Source: Cytobacillus suaedae
Lineage (GTDB): Bacteria > Bacillota > Bacilli > Bacillales > Bacillaceae_L
DNA length: 64,000 nucleotides
Reading direction: 5' to 3'
Assembly (NCBI GenBank): GCA_014960805.1
Contig: CP063163.1
Location: 2,808,001 to 2,872,000, forward strand
The first letter of the stretch is position 1; the number at the start of each line of letters is the position of its first letter. The position numbers were made by a program, and so were the translations under genes. Below, piece by piece: positions 35,384-46,311 of this stretch. The notes under the pieces are model-generated. The model saw only the letters and a list, made by a program, of their open reading frames with translations, had not been told where the DNA came from and ran no database searches.

Positions 35384-35914
35384 TTATTTCACTTTACTTA
35401 TTTTGTTAAGGCTATTAAGTGTTGTTAAAATATAGGTAACCAATTCAACCAAATCATCCATATGGTCTTCATTAATCTTACGACCAAAAGAGAGCATGAT
35501 CGTATTTTTATAAAGGTTAGTTTTTCCATAAACATAGGAGATTTGTTGACTGATACTGCGTTCTGTTCCCCATATCCCAACTAGCTCCTGCTCAATCTGC
35601 TTACATTGAACATCTGGATCGTTCATCTCCATCGTAAACAAAATCTCTACAGTACAGCCTAGTGTTGCATTTGGAGTATTTAACAACTCTCCAGAAAGAC
35701 TTAGTAAATCTGCATGAATTCTGAGTGTTGCTCCTTTTAGTGAAGTACTATGCTCAGAGCTACGGAAACTGATTTCATAGGACCTTGACATTTTTGCTAA
35801 ATCCACAATATCTTTTCGGTCTATAACTTGAATCGCACCTGATAGGTCTTGATCATAGATTTCCCCTTCAACAACCACTTTTAAATTATCAAAGACTGTT
35901 GGGTCAAACATCAT
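35384..35914 (-). CDS. Conserved hypothetical protein downstream of fhs
   Basis: A 176-residue soluble protein of alternating beta/alpha character (MFDPTVFDNLKVVVEGEIYD...), with no signal, membrane segment or clear catalytic motif. It begins 21 bases after the fhs stop, so it is probably in the fhs operon. I do not recognise the family. Confidence 0.75.
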   Translation of the reverse strand: MMFDPTVFDNLKVVVEGEIYDQDLSGAIQVIDRKDIVDLAKMSRSYEISFRSSEHSTSLKGATLRIHADLLSLSGELLNTPNATLGCTVEILFTMEMNDPDVQCKQIEQELVGIWGTERSISQQISYVYGKTNLYKNTIMLSFGRKINEDHMDDLVELVTYILTTLNSLNKISKVK

Positions 35915-35935
35915 TACACCCTCATCTATTTGGCT

Positions 35936-37627
35936 TTAGAATAAGCCTTGCGCTTTTCCTTCTGCATCTACATCCATATTTAATGCAGCTGGCTGTTTTG
36001 GTAACCCCGGCATTGTCATAACATCACCAGTAAGTGCAACGATAAATCCAGCTCCAATTGATGGTTTAAGTTCTCTGATCGTTATTGTAAAGTCTCTAGG
36101 TCTTCCTAATAGTGCAGGATTGTCTGAGAATGAGTATTGTGTCTTAGCCATACAAATTGGCAGATTCCCCCAACCTTCACCCTCAAATGCAGCCATTTGG
36201 TTTTTAGCCTTTGTAGAAAATTCTACACCCGCTGCTCCATAAACTTTTGTTGCAATGGTTCGAATCTTATTTTCAATTGAATCAGATAGTTCATATAAAG
36301 GAGCGAAGTTATTTTCACCCTTTTCAATTTCTGCAATCAACTTAGAGGCAAGGTCGATTCCACCTTCGCCACCCTTTTCCCACACTTCAGATAGCGATAC
36401 AGGATAATTGTTCTTCTCGCACCATTTAAAGATTGCATCAATTTCTTCATTTGTATCAGAAATAAATCGATTAACTGCAACTACGAATGGTAATCCAAAA
36501 GCTTGAATTGTTTCGATATGCTTTTGTAAGTTTTCCATTCCTTTATTAAGAGCTTCAACATTTTCCTCTTTTAAATTATTTTTCGGAACTCCCCCATGCA
36601 TTTTCAATGCACGAATAGTTGAAACAATTACTACTGCTTCTGGTTTGATTTGAGAAGTTCTAGCTTTAATGTTAAGGAATTTTTCAGCACCTAAATCCGC
36701 TCCAAAGCCGGCTTCAGTAATGACATATTCACCTAGTTTCGCTGCCATTTTTGTAGCAATTACGCTATTACAACCATGAGCAATATTTGCAAAAGGACCG
36801 CCATGAATAATAGCTGGAGTGTGTTCAAGCGTTTGAACCAAGTTTGGTTTAATGGCTTCCTTCAATAATAAGGTTAGTGCGCCTTCTACCCCAAGATCTC
36901 CAACAGTAACTGGCTTCTTATCAAAGTTATAAGCCACTACAATTCTTGCAATTCTTTTCTTTAGATCCTGTACATCTGTTGCTAAACAGAAAATAGCCAT
37001 TATCTCTGAAGCTACAGTAATATCGAATCCATCTTCACGAGGTACACCTTGTATTGGACCGCCTAAGCCTACAATAACATTACGTAACGCACGATCATTT
37101 AAATCAACTACGCGTTTCCAAACAACTCGTCTTGCATCAATATTCAATTGATTACCTTGATGAATATGATTATCTAAAAGTGCTGCAAGTGCATTATTTG
37201 CAGTTGTGATTGCATGTAGATCCCCAGTGAAGTGGAGGTTAATATCTTCCATCGGAAGTACTTGCGAATATCCACCACCTGTTGCTCCACCTTTAATTCC
37301 CATTGTTGGGCCAAGAGAAGGCTCACGCATTGCAACAATTGCTTTTTTACCAAGTTTATTAAAAGCCTGGCCTAATCCAACTGTAACAGTTGATTTCCCT
37401 TCACCTGCTGGTGTAGGACTTATCGCCGTAACTAAAATAACTTTACCGTCTTGTTTTGTTTCTAAACGATTAAGGATGTCTAGAGATAATTTAGCCTTAT
37501 AGTGTCCATATGGCTCTAATTCCTCCGTCTTTATATCCAACTCATTGGCAATTTGAGAAATCGCTTTCATTTCTGCTTGCTGAGCTATTTCAATATCCGA
37601 TTTAACATTCGTTGAAGTATTCATCAT
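35936..37627 (-). CDS. fhs: Formate-tetrahydrofolate ligase
   Basis: A 563-residue enzyme making 10-formyl-THF from formate, ATP and THF. The P-loop is TPAGEGKST and the conserved blocks are '[23 protein letters not shown]', split by Gly residues, and '[16 protein letters not shown]'. The length and both family signatures are intact. Two adjacent ATG codons follow AAAGGGGG, so the start may be 37624. With thyA/dfrA in the window it serves one-carbon metabolism. Confidence 0.96.
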   Translation of the reverse strand: MMNTSTNVKSDIEIAQQAEMKAISQIANELDIKTEELEPYGHYKAKLSLDILNRLETKQDGKVILVTAISPTPAGEGKSTVTVGLGQAFNKLGKKAIVAMREPSLGPTMGIKGGATGGGYSQVLPMEDINLHFTGDLHAITTANNALAALLDNHIHQGNQLNIDARRVVWKRVVDLNDRALRNVIVGLGGPIQGVPREDGFDITVASEIMAIFCLATDVQDLKKRIARIVVAYNFDKKPVTVGDLGVEGALTLLLKEAIKPNLVQTLEHTPAIIHGGPFANIAHGCNSVIATKMAAKLGEYVITEAGFGADLGAEKFLNIKARTSQIKPEAVVIVSTIRALKMHGGVPKNNLKEENVEALNKGMENLQKHIETIQAFGLPFVVAVNRFISDTNEEIDAIFKWCEKNNYPVSLSEVWEKGGEGGIDLASKLIAEIEKGENNFAPLYELSDSIENKIRTIATKVYGAAGVEFSTKAKNQMAAFEGEGWGNLPICMAKTQYSFSDNPALLGRPRDFTITIRELKPSIGAGFIVALTGDVMTMPGLPKQPAALNMDVDAEGKAQGLF

Positions 37628-37819
37628 AAGCCCCCTTTAATAGTCATAATATGTATTTAGCCTTCATTGTTCACAACTTGTATTGTAACATTTAATGTTT
37701 ATCCCCTCTATATGTTTAACATAAAAATATCTGAATTTTTTTAGACATAATGATAGAATGACTTTATATATTCTACTAACTAATTGAAATATTATTTATG
37801 AATACGGGGAGGATTTCAA

Positions 37820-38728
37820 TTGCCAATTACCGTTCCAAATAATTTACCTGCAAAAGAAGTGCTGGAGAAAGAAAATATTTTTATTATGGACGAGACAAGG
37901 GCCTTTACTCAAGATATTCGACCATTGAATATTGTGATCTTAAATATTATGCCTAATAAAGAAAAAACGGAAACACAACTCCTCCGTTTGTTAGGAAATA
38001 CCCCGTTGCAAGTACATATTACCCTCATTAGTCCTGAAACTTATGAACCCAAAACAACATCAAGAAATCACTTAGAGCAATTTTACACCACCTTTTCAGA
38101 GATTAAGGAAAAAAAATTTGACGGCATGATTATTACAGGTGCTCCAATTGAACATTTGGAATTTGAAGAGGTTGCTTACTGGAAGGAATTACAGTCCATT
38201 CTAAATTGGACAAAAACAAATGTGACTTCCACTCTCCACATTTGCTGGGGCGCACAAGCTGCACTCTATCACCATTATGGTATCAGGAAATATAGTCTAC
38301 CAAAGAAGTGCTCTGGAGTATTTACGCACACGGTCCAGAGGAAAGACAGTAGATTAGTCAGGGGTTTTGATGATATCTATAATGTCCCACATTCTCGGTT
38401 TACCGATTTACATCAAGAGGATATTCTCAATCATCCTGAACTTGACCTGTTATCAATATCGGATGAGGCAGGAGTCTGTCTTGTATCCACAAAAGATGGC
38501 AAACAAATCTTTCTAACTGGCCACCCTGAATATGATATCACCACACTTGAAGAGGAATTTAAAAGAGACAAAGAATTAAATTTAGAAGTAGAGACTCCAC
38601 GTCATTATTATGAAAATGATGACCCATCACTGCCTCCACTTCATACATGGAAATCTCATGCAAACCTTTTATTTTCAAATTGGTTGAATTATTATGTCTA
38701 TCAGGAGACTCCTTATCATTGGGAGTAG
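37820..38728 (+). CDS. metA: Homoserine O-acetyltransferase (MetA type)
   Basis: A 302-residue MetA-family enzyme of methionine synthesis. The nucleophile is Cys142 (LHICWGAQ) and 'TGHPEYD' carries the catalytic His/Glu. Residue 111 is Glu ([12 protein letters not shown]). In this family Glu111 favours acetyl-CoA and Gly111 favours succinyl-CoA, so acetylation is predicted. The start is TTG at 37820 with GGGGAGG 10 bases upstream. I see no S-box or T-box leader in the 190-base upstream region. Confidence 0.95.
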   Translation: MPITVPNNLPAKEVLEKENIFIMDETRAFTQDIRPLNIVILNIMPNKEKTETQLLRLLGNTPLQVHITLISPETYEPKTTSRNHLEQFYTTFSEIKEKKFDGMIITGAPIEHLEFEEVAYWKELQSILNWTKTNVTSTLHICWGAQAALYHHYGIRKYSLPKKCSGVFTHTVQRKDSRLVRGFDDIYNVPHSRFTDLHQEDILNHPELDLLSISDEAGVCLVSTKDGKQIFLTGHPEYDITTLEEEFKRDKELNLEVETPRHYYENDDPSLPPLHTWKSHANLLFSNWLNYYVYQETPYHWE

Positions 38729-38767
38729 GAAGATGAAAAGGTTTTTACTACGTATTCGCGGAATTTA

Positions 38768-39278
38768 TTCGGACAGGTAGGGCTGGGGGTAGTAAATTCT
38801 TGTCCGAATACGGAGGTTTTTCGGACAGGTTGAGTTAAAGTTAGTGCATTCTTGTCCGAATCCGATACTTATTCGGACAAGTTGAGTTGAGGTTAGTGCT
38901 TTCTTGTCCGAAGCCGATACTTATTCGGACAAGTTGAGTTGAGGTTAGTGCTTTCTTGTCCGAATCGGATGCTTATTCGGACAGGTTTAGCTGTGGGTAG
39001 TGCTTTCTTGTCCGAATCCGATCCTTTTTCGGACAGGTTGAGCTGCGGGTAATGCTTTCTTGTCCGAATCCGATACTTATTCGGACAGGCTGAGCTAGCA
39101 CTAGCGGATACCAGTCCGAATCTGACGCTTATTCAGACAAGTTCAGCTACACTAACTGATACCTGTCCGAATCAGAAGCTTATTTGGACAGGTTGAACTC
39201 GCACTATCAAATTCCTGTCCGAATACATAGCTTATCCGGACAAGTTGAGCTACTGTTGGCGAATTCTTGCCCGAATAA
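38768..39278. repeat. Tandem hairpin array A: ten 52-bp units
   Basis: TTCGGACA starts at 38768, 38820, 38872, 38924, 38976, 39028 and 39080, with variants at 39132, 39183 and 39235. The period is 52 in all but one step. In a typical unit the 8-nt arm TTCGGACA is followed by a 25-nt loop, the complementary arm TGTCCGAA and an 11-nt linker. Each arm can therefore pair across the loop or across the linker. The last units are degenerate. The array fills the 601-base gap between convergent metA and the nuclease gene, where I find no ordinary terminator. Confidence 0.93.
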
Positions 39279-39329
39279 GTGAGAATCTTTTTAAATCTTA
39301 TTGTTGCTGAATAAATAAAAAAAAGCCCA

Positions 39330-40595
<1,266 letters not shown>

Positions 40596-40778
40596 TAGTG
40601 TTCCTCCTTATAGGATTAAAAAATCCCAAACTAATAGTACCATAGATTCCATTTTATTGGTAAAAAACTTATTAAACATGCGTATAGGTTAAACCCTTCC
40701 AGTTTTTTTAGTATGATATAAAGTTTGCCTAGATTTATAGATCTTTTATTTATCATTAAGTTGTATAACCAAAAAAAA

Positions 40779-40807
40779 TAGAAACCCTTATGCTTAAAGG
40801 GTTTCTA
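40779..40807 (-). terminator. Terminator of the AIM24 gene
   Basis: Perfect stem TAGAAACCCTT/AAGGGTTTCTA with an eight-base T-run on the minus strand. Confidence 0.88.
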
Positions 40808-40817
40808 CTTATTTTAG

Positions 40818-41510
40818 CTATTGTTGCTGTGCTAAATATATCTCCTCAAACGGTTGAACCACAACAAACCCCTCACCCGCAAATTTCATTTGGATTGACT
40901 CTCCGCTACCGCGTCCAAAGAAGGTTTTTAACGTAATGTCTGTAACAAATTCAGGTTGTAGACTACCTGACCAAGCCACAGTTGCATTCGGGTCTGTAAT
41001 AACTGGATTATCAGGAGTTACTAGAAGAGTCAAAGGTTCATAATGAGAGGTAATGGCTACCATTCCTGCACCATCAAGTTTTACATTAAACAATCCACCT
41101 GCCATCATTCCTGCTACACGTCTCATCATTTTTATATCCCAATCAAGAGATGTTTCAAAGGCTAATAGATCATTGCCATTTACATAGATCGAATCATTAT
41201 TTAAGTGTAAGATTGAGATTTTCTTCCCTTGGTCAGCTAAGTATAGTTTTCCGTTACCGTTCGCTTTCATCAGTGAAGTTCCTTCTCCTGTTAGTGCTTT
41301 CTTAAACAATTTTCCTAATCCATGTTCGAGTATTCCTTCCCGTTCAAACTTAATTTGGCCACGGTAGGAGACCATTGAACCCATTTTCGCCCAAACCTGC
41401 CCCGAAAGGTTTACCTCTAACATTCTCGGTGTTTCTAATTCGAAAAAACCTTCACCTTTGTCCTGCTGTTTTGTTTGCTTTATAAACTCATCAATTGAAT
41501 ATCTACTCAT
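40818..41510 (-). CDS. AIM24 family protein
   Basis: A 230-residue beta-rich protein with AIM24/TIGR00266-like features: 'LSGQVWAKMGSMVSYRGQIKFE', 'LYLADQGKKISILHL', 'NVKLDGAGMVAITSHYEP', and the C-terminal 'FFGRGSGESIQMKFAGEGFVVVQ'. There is no signal peptide. It begins five bases after the methyltransferase stop, with its ribosome site inside that gene, so they form an operon. The molecular role in bacteria is unknown. Confidence 0.87.
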   Translation of the reverse strand: MSRYSIDEFIKQTKQQDKGEGFFELETPRMLEVNLSGQVWAKMGSMVSYRGQIKFEREGILEHGLGKLFKKALTGEGTSLMKANGNGKLYLADQGKKISILHLNNDSIYVNGNDLLAFETSLDWDIKMMRRVAGMMAGGLFNVKLDGAGMVAITSHYEPLTLLVTPDNPVITDPNATVAWSGSLQPEFVTDITLKTFFGRGSGESIQMKFAGEGFVVVQPFEEIYLAQQQ

Positions 41511-41515
41511 TTAAT

Positions 41516-42199
41516 TCATCCTTTCTTCTTTAAAATGAACACCCACATAAAAGTTAATGCCTGCTTTAATTCTAATGGAAAGTGATTGATTTTCGAGGAG
41601 TCAACTGCATTTTTATATACACCGTGGCCATCAATGACTTCGAAACCATTTTCCATCACAAGCTGCTGTAATTCCCATGGCATCATTGTATTACAGATGA
41701 CTTCTTCTCCATATAATCTTGGGTATGCATTTTGTCTAGGTCCAGCCGTTGGCCCTAGTAATCCTACGCATAAGAATCCATTAGGTTTCAAAATTCTTTT
41801 ACATTCGTTTATGGCCTGAAGTGGATCTGCTGTCCATTCCAGAGAATTAATCGCCATTACTGCTGAAAAAGTTTCGGCATCAAAGGGTAAGTCTGATAGG
41901 TCCGCCTGTATATAATTTAACCTCTTATCCTCTAACCTCGCCTTTGCTTTTTCAATCATTTCCTTCGATATATCGACACCAGTTACTTCTAATCCTTCTT
42001 GATACAGTTTATACGATCCATATCCATCTCCACAGCCTACATCCAATATGTTCATATCTGGCTGCAGATATCCTTTTAAGAAAGGGATAATAGTGCTTCG
42101 ACTTCCTTTTTCCCACATATTCTCAGAGTTTTGATTCCAGAAATCTGCATTGTTGTCCCATTGCTTTTCAACCTGCTTGTGCCAATTGTTCTTTTCCAT
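41516..42199 (-). CDS. Class I SAM-dependent methyltransferase
   Basis: A protein of about 227 residues with motif I 'ILDVGCGDGYGSY', post-I 'VTGVDISKEMIEKA', and motif IV region 'VMAINSLEWTADPLQAI'. This is the UbiE/Methyltransf_11 type acting on a small molecule. The ATG at 42199 (MEKNNWHKQ) follows AGAGGAAGG; an in-frame ATG at 42232 would place that site inside the gene. It is followed by the AIM24 gene. The substrate is unknown. Confidence 0.87.
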   Translation of the reverse strand: MEKNNWHKQVEKQWDNNADFWNQNSENMWEKGSRSTIIPFLKGYLQPDMNILDVGCGDGYGSYKLYQEGLEVTGVDISKEMIEKAKARLEDKRLNYIQADLSDLPFDAETFSAVMAINSLEWTADPLQAINECKRILKPNGFLCVGLLGPTAGPRQNAYPRLYGEEVICNTMMPWELQQLVMENGFEVIDGHGVYKNAVDSSKINHFPLELKQALTFMWVFILKKKG

Positions 42200-42356
42200 G
42201 GTTATATATTCCTTCCTCTTGTATGTATTCATACTATAGTGTTCTATAAATAATCCAAAATCCCTTGAACAAAATCCCTATTTCAATTTTCAGTCGTATA
42301 ATTGCATGTAAGAATAGGAATATTACTTTTATATTATCTATGGAGGTTTACTAAGT

Positions 42357-42512
42357 ATGACTAAAAAGTTTAACAAAGGTAGCAAAAATCAAAACTCACC
42401 TAAAAGAGGAAATGAAATGGCCGAATTTGGCCAAGAATTTGTAAGTGGCGATAATAGCAAAGGTAATAAACATAACAAAGACCAAAGAGATAAAACTAAT
42501 CCAAATGATTAA
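42357..42512 (+). CDS. Small hydrophilic protein of spore-protein type
   Basis: A 51-residue protein rich in Lys, Asn and Gly (MTKKFNKGSKNQNSPKRGNE...). It includes 'EMAEFGQEFVSGD', a stretch also typical of minor small acid-soluble spore proteins. The ATG at 42357 has TGGAGGTTTACTAAGT upstream, and a strong terminator follows. I suspect a minor SASP but cannot name it. Confidence 0.65.
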   Translation: MTKKFNKGSKNQNSPKRGNEMAEFGQEFVSGDNSKGNKHNKDQRDKTNPND

Positions 42513-42520
42513 ATTTAAAA

Positions 42521-42551
42521 ACGGATCAACCATTCCATGTGGTTGATCCGT
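42521..42551. terminator. Bidirectional terminator
   Basis: Perfect stem ACGGATCAACCA/TGGTTGATCCGT between the small spore-type gene (plus) and fruA (minus). Confidence 0.92.
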
Positions 42552-42556
42552 CGTTT

Positions 42557-44443
42557 TTATTTTACCGGTTTCTTTAAGAAACCTACCATTAATGCTGTTA
42601 TAATCGATCCTATCGCAATAGCTAGTACATATAATAATGGATTTCCATCTACAACTGGAATAACAAATGCCCCACCATGAGGTGCAGGTAATCCAATTCC
42701 AAATATCATAGTTAAGGCACCAGCTACCGCCGAACCAATGATAGCTGACGGAATAACACGAGCTGGATCCGCCGCTGCAAATGGAATTGCGCCTTCAGTA
42801 ATGAAAGATGCTCCCATAATGTAACAAGTCTTTCCTGCATCCTTTTCAGCTTTAGTAAACTTTTTCTTAAAGAACGTAGTAGCTAGAGCAAGTCCTAATG
42901 GTGGTACCATCCCACCAGCCATTATTGCTGCATGAGGAGCAAAATTACCAGCATCAATCATCGCAATACCAAATGTAAATGCAGCCTTATTAATAGGTCC
43001 TCCCATATCAACGGCCATCATTCCACCTAAAATAACCCCAAGTAATACTAAATTCGTAGTACCCATACCACCTAACCATGTGCTCATACCATCATTAAGT
43101 GCTTTGGCTGGGTCGTTAACAACAAACATCATAACTAAACCTGTAATTAAAATACCGAATAATGGATATAACAATACTGGCTTTATACCCTCTAGAGACT
43201 GAGGTAAACTAGCGAATAATTTTTTGAGTCCTAAAACAATATACCCTGCTAGGAAACCTGCTATTAAGCCACCTAGGAACCCTGCTCCACCGGCTGCAGC
43301 CATAAAACCACCCACCATACCAGGTGCAAAACCAGGACGATCCGCGATACTCATTGCAATAAAGCCGGCTAATACCGGAATCATTAGAGCAAATGCATTA
43401 CCTCCACCAATCGTCATTAGTGCTTCCGCAATGGGGTGATAGGACGGATCTTTTGGATCGGAAGCATTAATACCAAAAATAAATGACAATGCAATAAGAA
43501 TTCCACCACCGACTACAAACGGTAGCATGTTCGAAACACCATTCATTAGGTGCTTATAAAAACCTTGTCTCTCATTCTTTCCTTCATTTGAGCTACTATC
43601 TTCTGACTTGGCTGTGCTTTGATAAACAGGTGCATCCTGCTTAACCGCCTTTTCTAAAAGTTCAGCTGGTTTTCGAATTGCTTGAGCAACAGGTACTTGA
43701 ATTACTTTTTTCCCAACAAAAGGTTCCATGTCAACCTTTGTATCGGCAGCTACAATAATTGTCGCGGCCTTTTCAATTTCTTCAGCAGTTAGTTTATTTT
43801 TGATACCACTAGAACCATTTGTTTGAACTTTAATTGAAATATTCATTTCCTTTGCTTTAGCTTTAAGTGAATCTGCTGCCATATACGTATGGGCAATACC
43901 CGTCGGGCAACCAGTAACAGCTAAGACAAATGGAGTGTCTGATTTCACTGTCTCTTTTATAACAGTCTTTTCATCTACTTGATTTATTTCATTTTCTTTC
44001 TCGTCTATTAAACTAATAACTTCATCTACTGATGATGCATTTAATAGTTTCTGTCTAAATTCTACATCCATTAATAGAGTGGAAAGTCTAGATAGTGTTT
44101 CTAAGTGGGCGTTATTTGCCCCCTCACTTGCTGCAATCATAAAAAATAAAAAGCTTGGCTGACCATCTAATGCTTCATAATCAATCCCTTGTTTAGAACG
44201 ACCAAAAGCAATTGCAGGTGTTTTGACTGCACTAGTCTTCGCATGGGGTATCGCTATACCTTCTCCAATACCAGTAGTACTTTGAGACTCTCTTTTCAAT
44301 ATAGCTTCTCTGAAGTCGGAACGATTACCTAACTTATTTGCATCGTCGAGCTTACTTACTAATTCATCTATAACCGTTTCTTTGGTGCTTGATTTTAGAT
44401 CAAGAATAATTGTATCTTTTTTTAATAAATCTGTAATTCTCAT
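42557..44443 (-). CDS. fruA: PTS fructose transporter, EIIABC
   Basis: A 628-residue fused fructose permease. EIIA comes first (residues about 1-145, phospho-His in GIAIPHAKTS), then EIIB (about 172-270, phospho-Cys in VTGCPTGIAHTYMAA), then EIIC with about ten TM segments (about 300-628). It imports fructose as fructose 1-phosphate. It is last in fruR-fruK-fruA, with 14 bases between fruK and fruA. Confidence 0.95.
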   Translation of the reverse strand: MRITDLLKKDTIILDLKSSTKETVIDELVSKLDDANKLGNRSDFREAILKRESQSTTGIGEGIAIPHAKTSAVKTPAIAFGRSKQGIDYEALDGQPSFLFFMIAASEGANNAHLETLSRLSTLLMDVEFRQKLLNASSVDEVISLIDEKENEINQVDEKTVIKETVKSDTPFVLAVTGCPTGIAHTYMAADSLKAKAKEMNISIKVQTNGSSGIKNKLTAEEIEKAATIIVAADTKVDMEPFVGKKVIQVPVAQAIRKPAELLEKAVKQDAPVYQSTAKSEDSSSNEGKNERQGFYKHLMNGVSNMLPFVVGGGILIALSFIFGINASDPKDPSYHPIAEALMTIGGGNAFALMIPVLAGFIAMSIADRPGFAPGMVGGFMAAAGGAGFLGGLIAGFLAGYIVLGLKKLFASLPQSLEGIKPVLLYPLFGILITGLVMMFVVNDPAKALNDGMSTWLGGMGTTNLVLLGVILGGMMAVDMGGPINKAAFTFGIAMIDAGNFAPHAAIMAGGMVPPLGLALATTFFKKKFTKAEKDAGKTCYIMGASFITEGAIPFAAADPARVIPSAIIGSAVAGALTMIFGIGLPAPHGGAFVIPVVDGNPLLYVLAIAIGSIITALMVGFLKKPVK

Positions 44444-44457
44444 CGTAGTACACCCCT

Positions 44458-45369
44458 TTACCTTTCAACCACTTCAATTTGTCTTCTTAAACTAGATACT
44501 TCTTCCCTCGTACATAAATCTGTAGAGAATGCTGTTGCACTACCTGAGGCAACGCCTATCTTAAATGCTTCTTTAACATCACTGTCCTTCATATATGTTC
44601 CGATAAAACCTGCCACAACAGAATCTCCTGCTCCTACTGAATTTACAACTTTACCAGTAGGGACATTTGCATGTAATACCATTTCATTATTAATGAATAG
44701 TGCACCTTTATCAGCTAACGAAACGATGACATTTTCTGCACCCAATTCAACTAATTTCTTTCCATAAGGTACAGCTTCCTCAGGTGTATTTAAATCAACA
44801 TCGAACAGTTCTCCAAGTTCATGATGATTAGGCTTTAGTAAGAAAGGATTAAATTCAAGAGTCTTTAAAAGTGTCTTTCCTGAAGCATCTATTACTACCT
44901 TCACACCATTTTGTCTGCATATCTTGATCATTTTTACATAAATGTCTTCCGGTAAAGAAACAGGAATACTTCCAGCTAGAACAAGTACATCTTCAGAAGA
45001 CAAACGTTTAATTTTCTCCATCATTTCACTTAGTTGCTCTGAGGAAATCGAGGGACCTCGACCATTTATTTCTGTTTCAATATCTGTTTTTAATTTAATG
45101 TTGATTCGTGAATCACCATCAACCTTTATAAAGTCAAAGTCGATATCTTCACTGTGTAAATAATCTTCTATAAATTCACCCGTAAAACCACCAACAAATC
45201 CTAAGGCTTTACTATTAATCCCTAACCTTTTCAGAACTCGTGCTACATTTATTCCTTTTCCACCTGGAAATTTCATTTCTTTGTCGATTTTATTTAAATC
45301 TCCCATTTTAAAATCATTGATATGAACAATAAAATCGATGGAAGGATTAAGTGTACAAGTATAAATCAC
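44458..45369 (-). CDS. fruK: 1-phosphofructokinase
   Basis: A 303-residue PfkB-family kinase converting fructose 1-phosphate to fructose 1,6-bisphosphate. It has 'KFPGGKGINVARVLKRLG' near the N-terminus and the catalytic 'VNSVGAGDSVVAGF' with the base Asp. The GTG start overlaps the fruR stop (GTGA), so translation is coupled. Confidence 0.95.
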   Translation of the reverse strand: MIYTCTLNPSIDFIVHINDFKMGDLNKIDKEMKFPGGKGINVARVLKRLGINSKALGFVGGFTGEFIEDYLHSEDIDFDFIKVDGDSRINIKLKTDIETEINGRGPSISSEQLSEMMEKIKRLSSEDVLVLAGSIPVSLPEDIYVKMIKICRQNGVKVVIDASGKTLLKTLEFNPFLLKPNHHELGELFDVDLNTPEEAVPYGKKLVELGAENVIVSLADKGALFINNEMVLHANVPTGKVVNSVGAGDSVVAGFIGTYMKDSDVKEAFKIGVASGSATAFSTDLCTREEVSSLRRQIEVVER

Positions 45370-46124
45370 GTGACCACTACCTTTATTGTTGTTTTTGATT
45401 CATAAGGTGCTAAAACCTCTACGTTTGTTTCTGTAGTTATCAATTGTGCTTTATCTAAATCTACTATTTTTGAAAATGCGACTTCACCAAATTTTGATAT
45501 ATCAGCCAAAAAGTAAGATTGACGTGATAATTGAATTGCTGTTTGTTTAATTAAAGCCTCTTCAGGATCTGGAGTCGTATACCCATATCGATAGTGAACT
45601 CCATTTACACCCATAAAGCATTTATCAAAAGAATATTGCTTAAGGCTTGCTAATGCTCCACTACCGATGAGAGCTCTAGTTTTGCTCTTTATATATCCAC
45701 CAACTAAATAGGTGTTGATGTTGTGTTCAAGCAATAAATCAATGTGTGTTAGTCCATTAGTAACAACCACAATATCCTTCTCTTTTAGGTATTCAATCAT
45801 TTGAAAAGTTGTAGTCCCAGCATCAAGGTATATACATTCTCCTTGATTAACAAGACTTGAAGCGTACTCAGCAATTGATATTTTCTCTTGAAGGTTTTTG
45901 GTTGATTTCTCAGGTATCCCGAGTTCATTGCGATTACCTTGAGGCAATGATGCTCCTCCATGAATTCGTTTAAGCAGATTTTGCTCTTCGAGTAATTGTA
46001 AGTCCCTACGAATTGTTGATTCTGAGGTATTGGTTTGTTCAACAAGCTCCTGAACTTTGACAATTGATTTCTCGTTTACAAGTTCTAGGATCAACCGATG
46101 TCTTTCCGGTGTTAACAATGACAT
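45366..46124 (-). CDS. fruR: DeoR-family fructose operon repressor
   Basis: A protein of about 252 residues with an N-terminal DeoR helix-turn-helix ('TNTSESTIRRDLQLLEEQNLLKRIHGGA') and a C-terminal sugar-phosphate sensor ('DAGTTTFQMIEYL', 'FDKCFMGVNGVHYRYGYTTPDPEEA'). The inducer is probably fructose 1-phosphate. The ATG at 46124 (MSLLTPERHR) with GAGGAAGTG is preferred to one at 46172, because DeoR proteins start there. It is first in the operon, with phased operator-like repeats just upstream. Confidence 0.92.
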   Translation of the reverse strand: MSLLTPERHRLILELVNEKSIVKVQELVEQTNTSESTIRRDLQLLEEQNLLKRIHGGASLPQGNRNELGIPEKSTKNLQEKISIAEYASSLVNQGECIYLDAGTTTFQMIEYLKEKDIVVVTNGLTHIDLLLEHNINTYLVGGYIKSKTRALIGSGALASLKQYSFDKCFMGVNGVHYRYGYTTPDPEEALIKQTAIQLSRQSYFLADISKFGEVAFSKIVDLDKAQLITTETNVEVLAPYESKTTIKVVVT

Positions 46125-46170
46125 CACTTCCTCTATTTGTTTGTAATTACATACTACAGTAAGCCCTTTC

Positions 46171-46210
46171 ATAAATCAATCAAAAACTATCAAAAACAAC
46201 CAAAAACAAT
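46171..46210 (-). promoter_or_regulatory. Putative FruR operator: 10-bp phased direct repeats
   Basis: On the minus strand three consecutive decamers read TTGTTTTTGG, TTGTTTTTGA and TAGTTTTTGA, followed by a degenerate TTGATTTATG. A strict 10-bp period puts the copies on one face of the helix. It lies 50-90 bases upstream of the fruR start, where autoregulation is expected. DeoR-family repressors commonly use direct repeats. Confidence 0.6.
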
Positions 46211-46311
46211 CATTATCATTCACTATATAGTCAGATTTACTTAATACAATTTGCATATTTGCTAACAATTATGATGATTCTCTCCTTATAAGCACGATTT
46301 ATCTAAAAGGA

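Noticed and set aside
37628..37819. S-box or T-box leader for metA
   Set aside because: No S-box core, T-box sequence or leader terminator can be found between fhs and metA.
38768..39278. CRISPR array
   Set aside because: Regular period, but both the 25-nt and 11-nt interval sequences are similar from unit to unit, so there are no unique spacers, and no cas gene lies in the window.
43224..43439. Plus-strand frame opposite fruA
   Set aside because: Ala/Pro/Ile-rich shadow of the EIIC membrane segments on the other strand.
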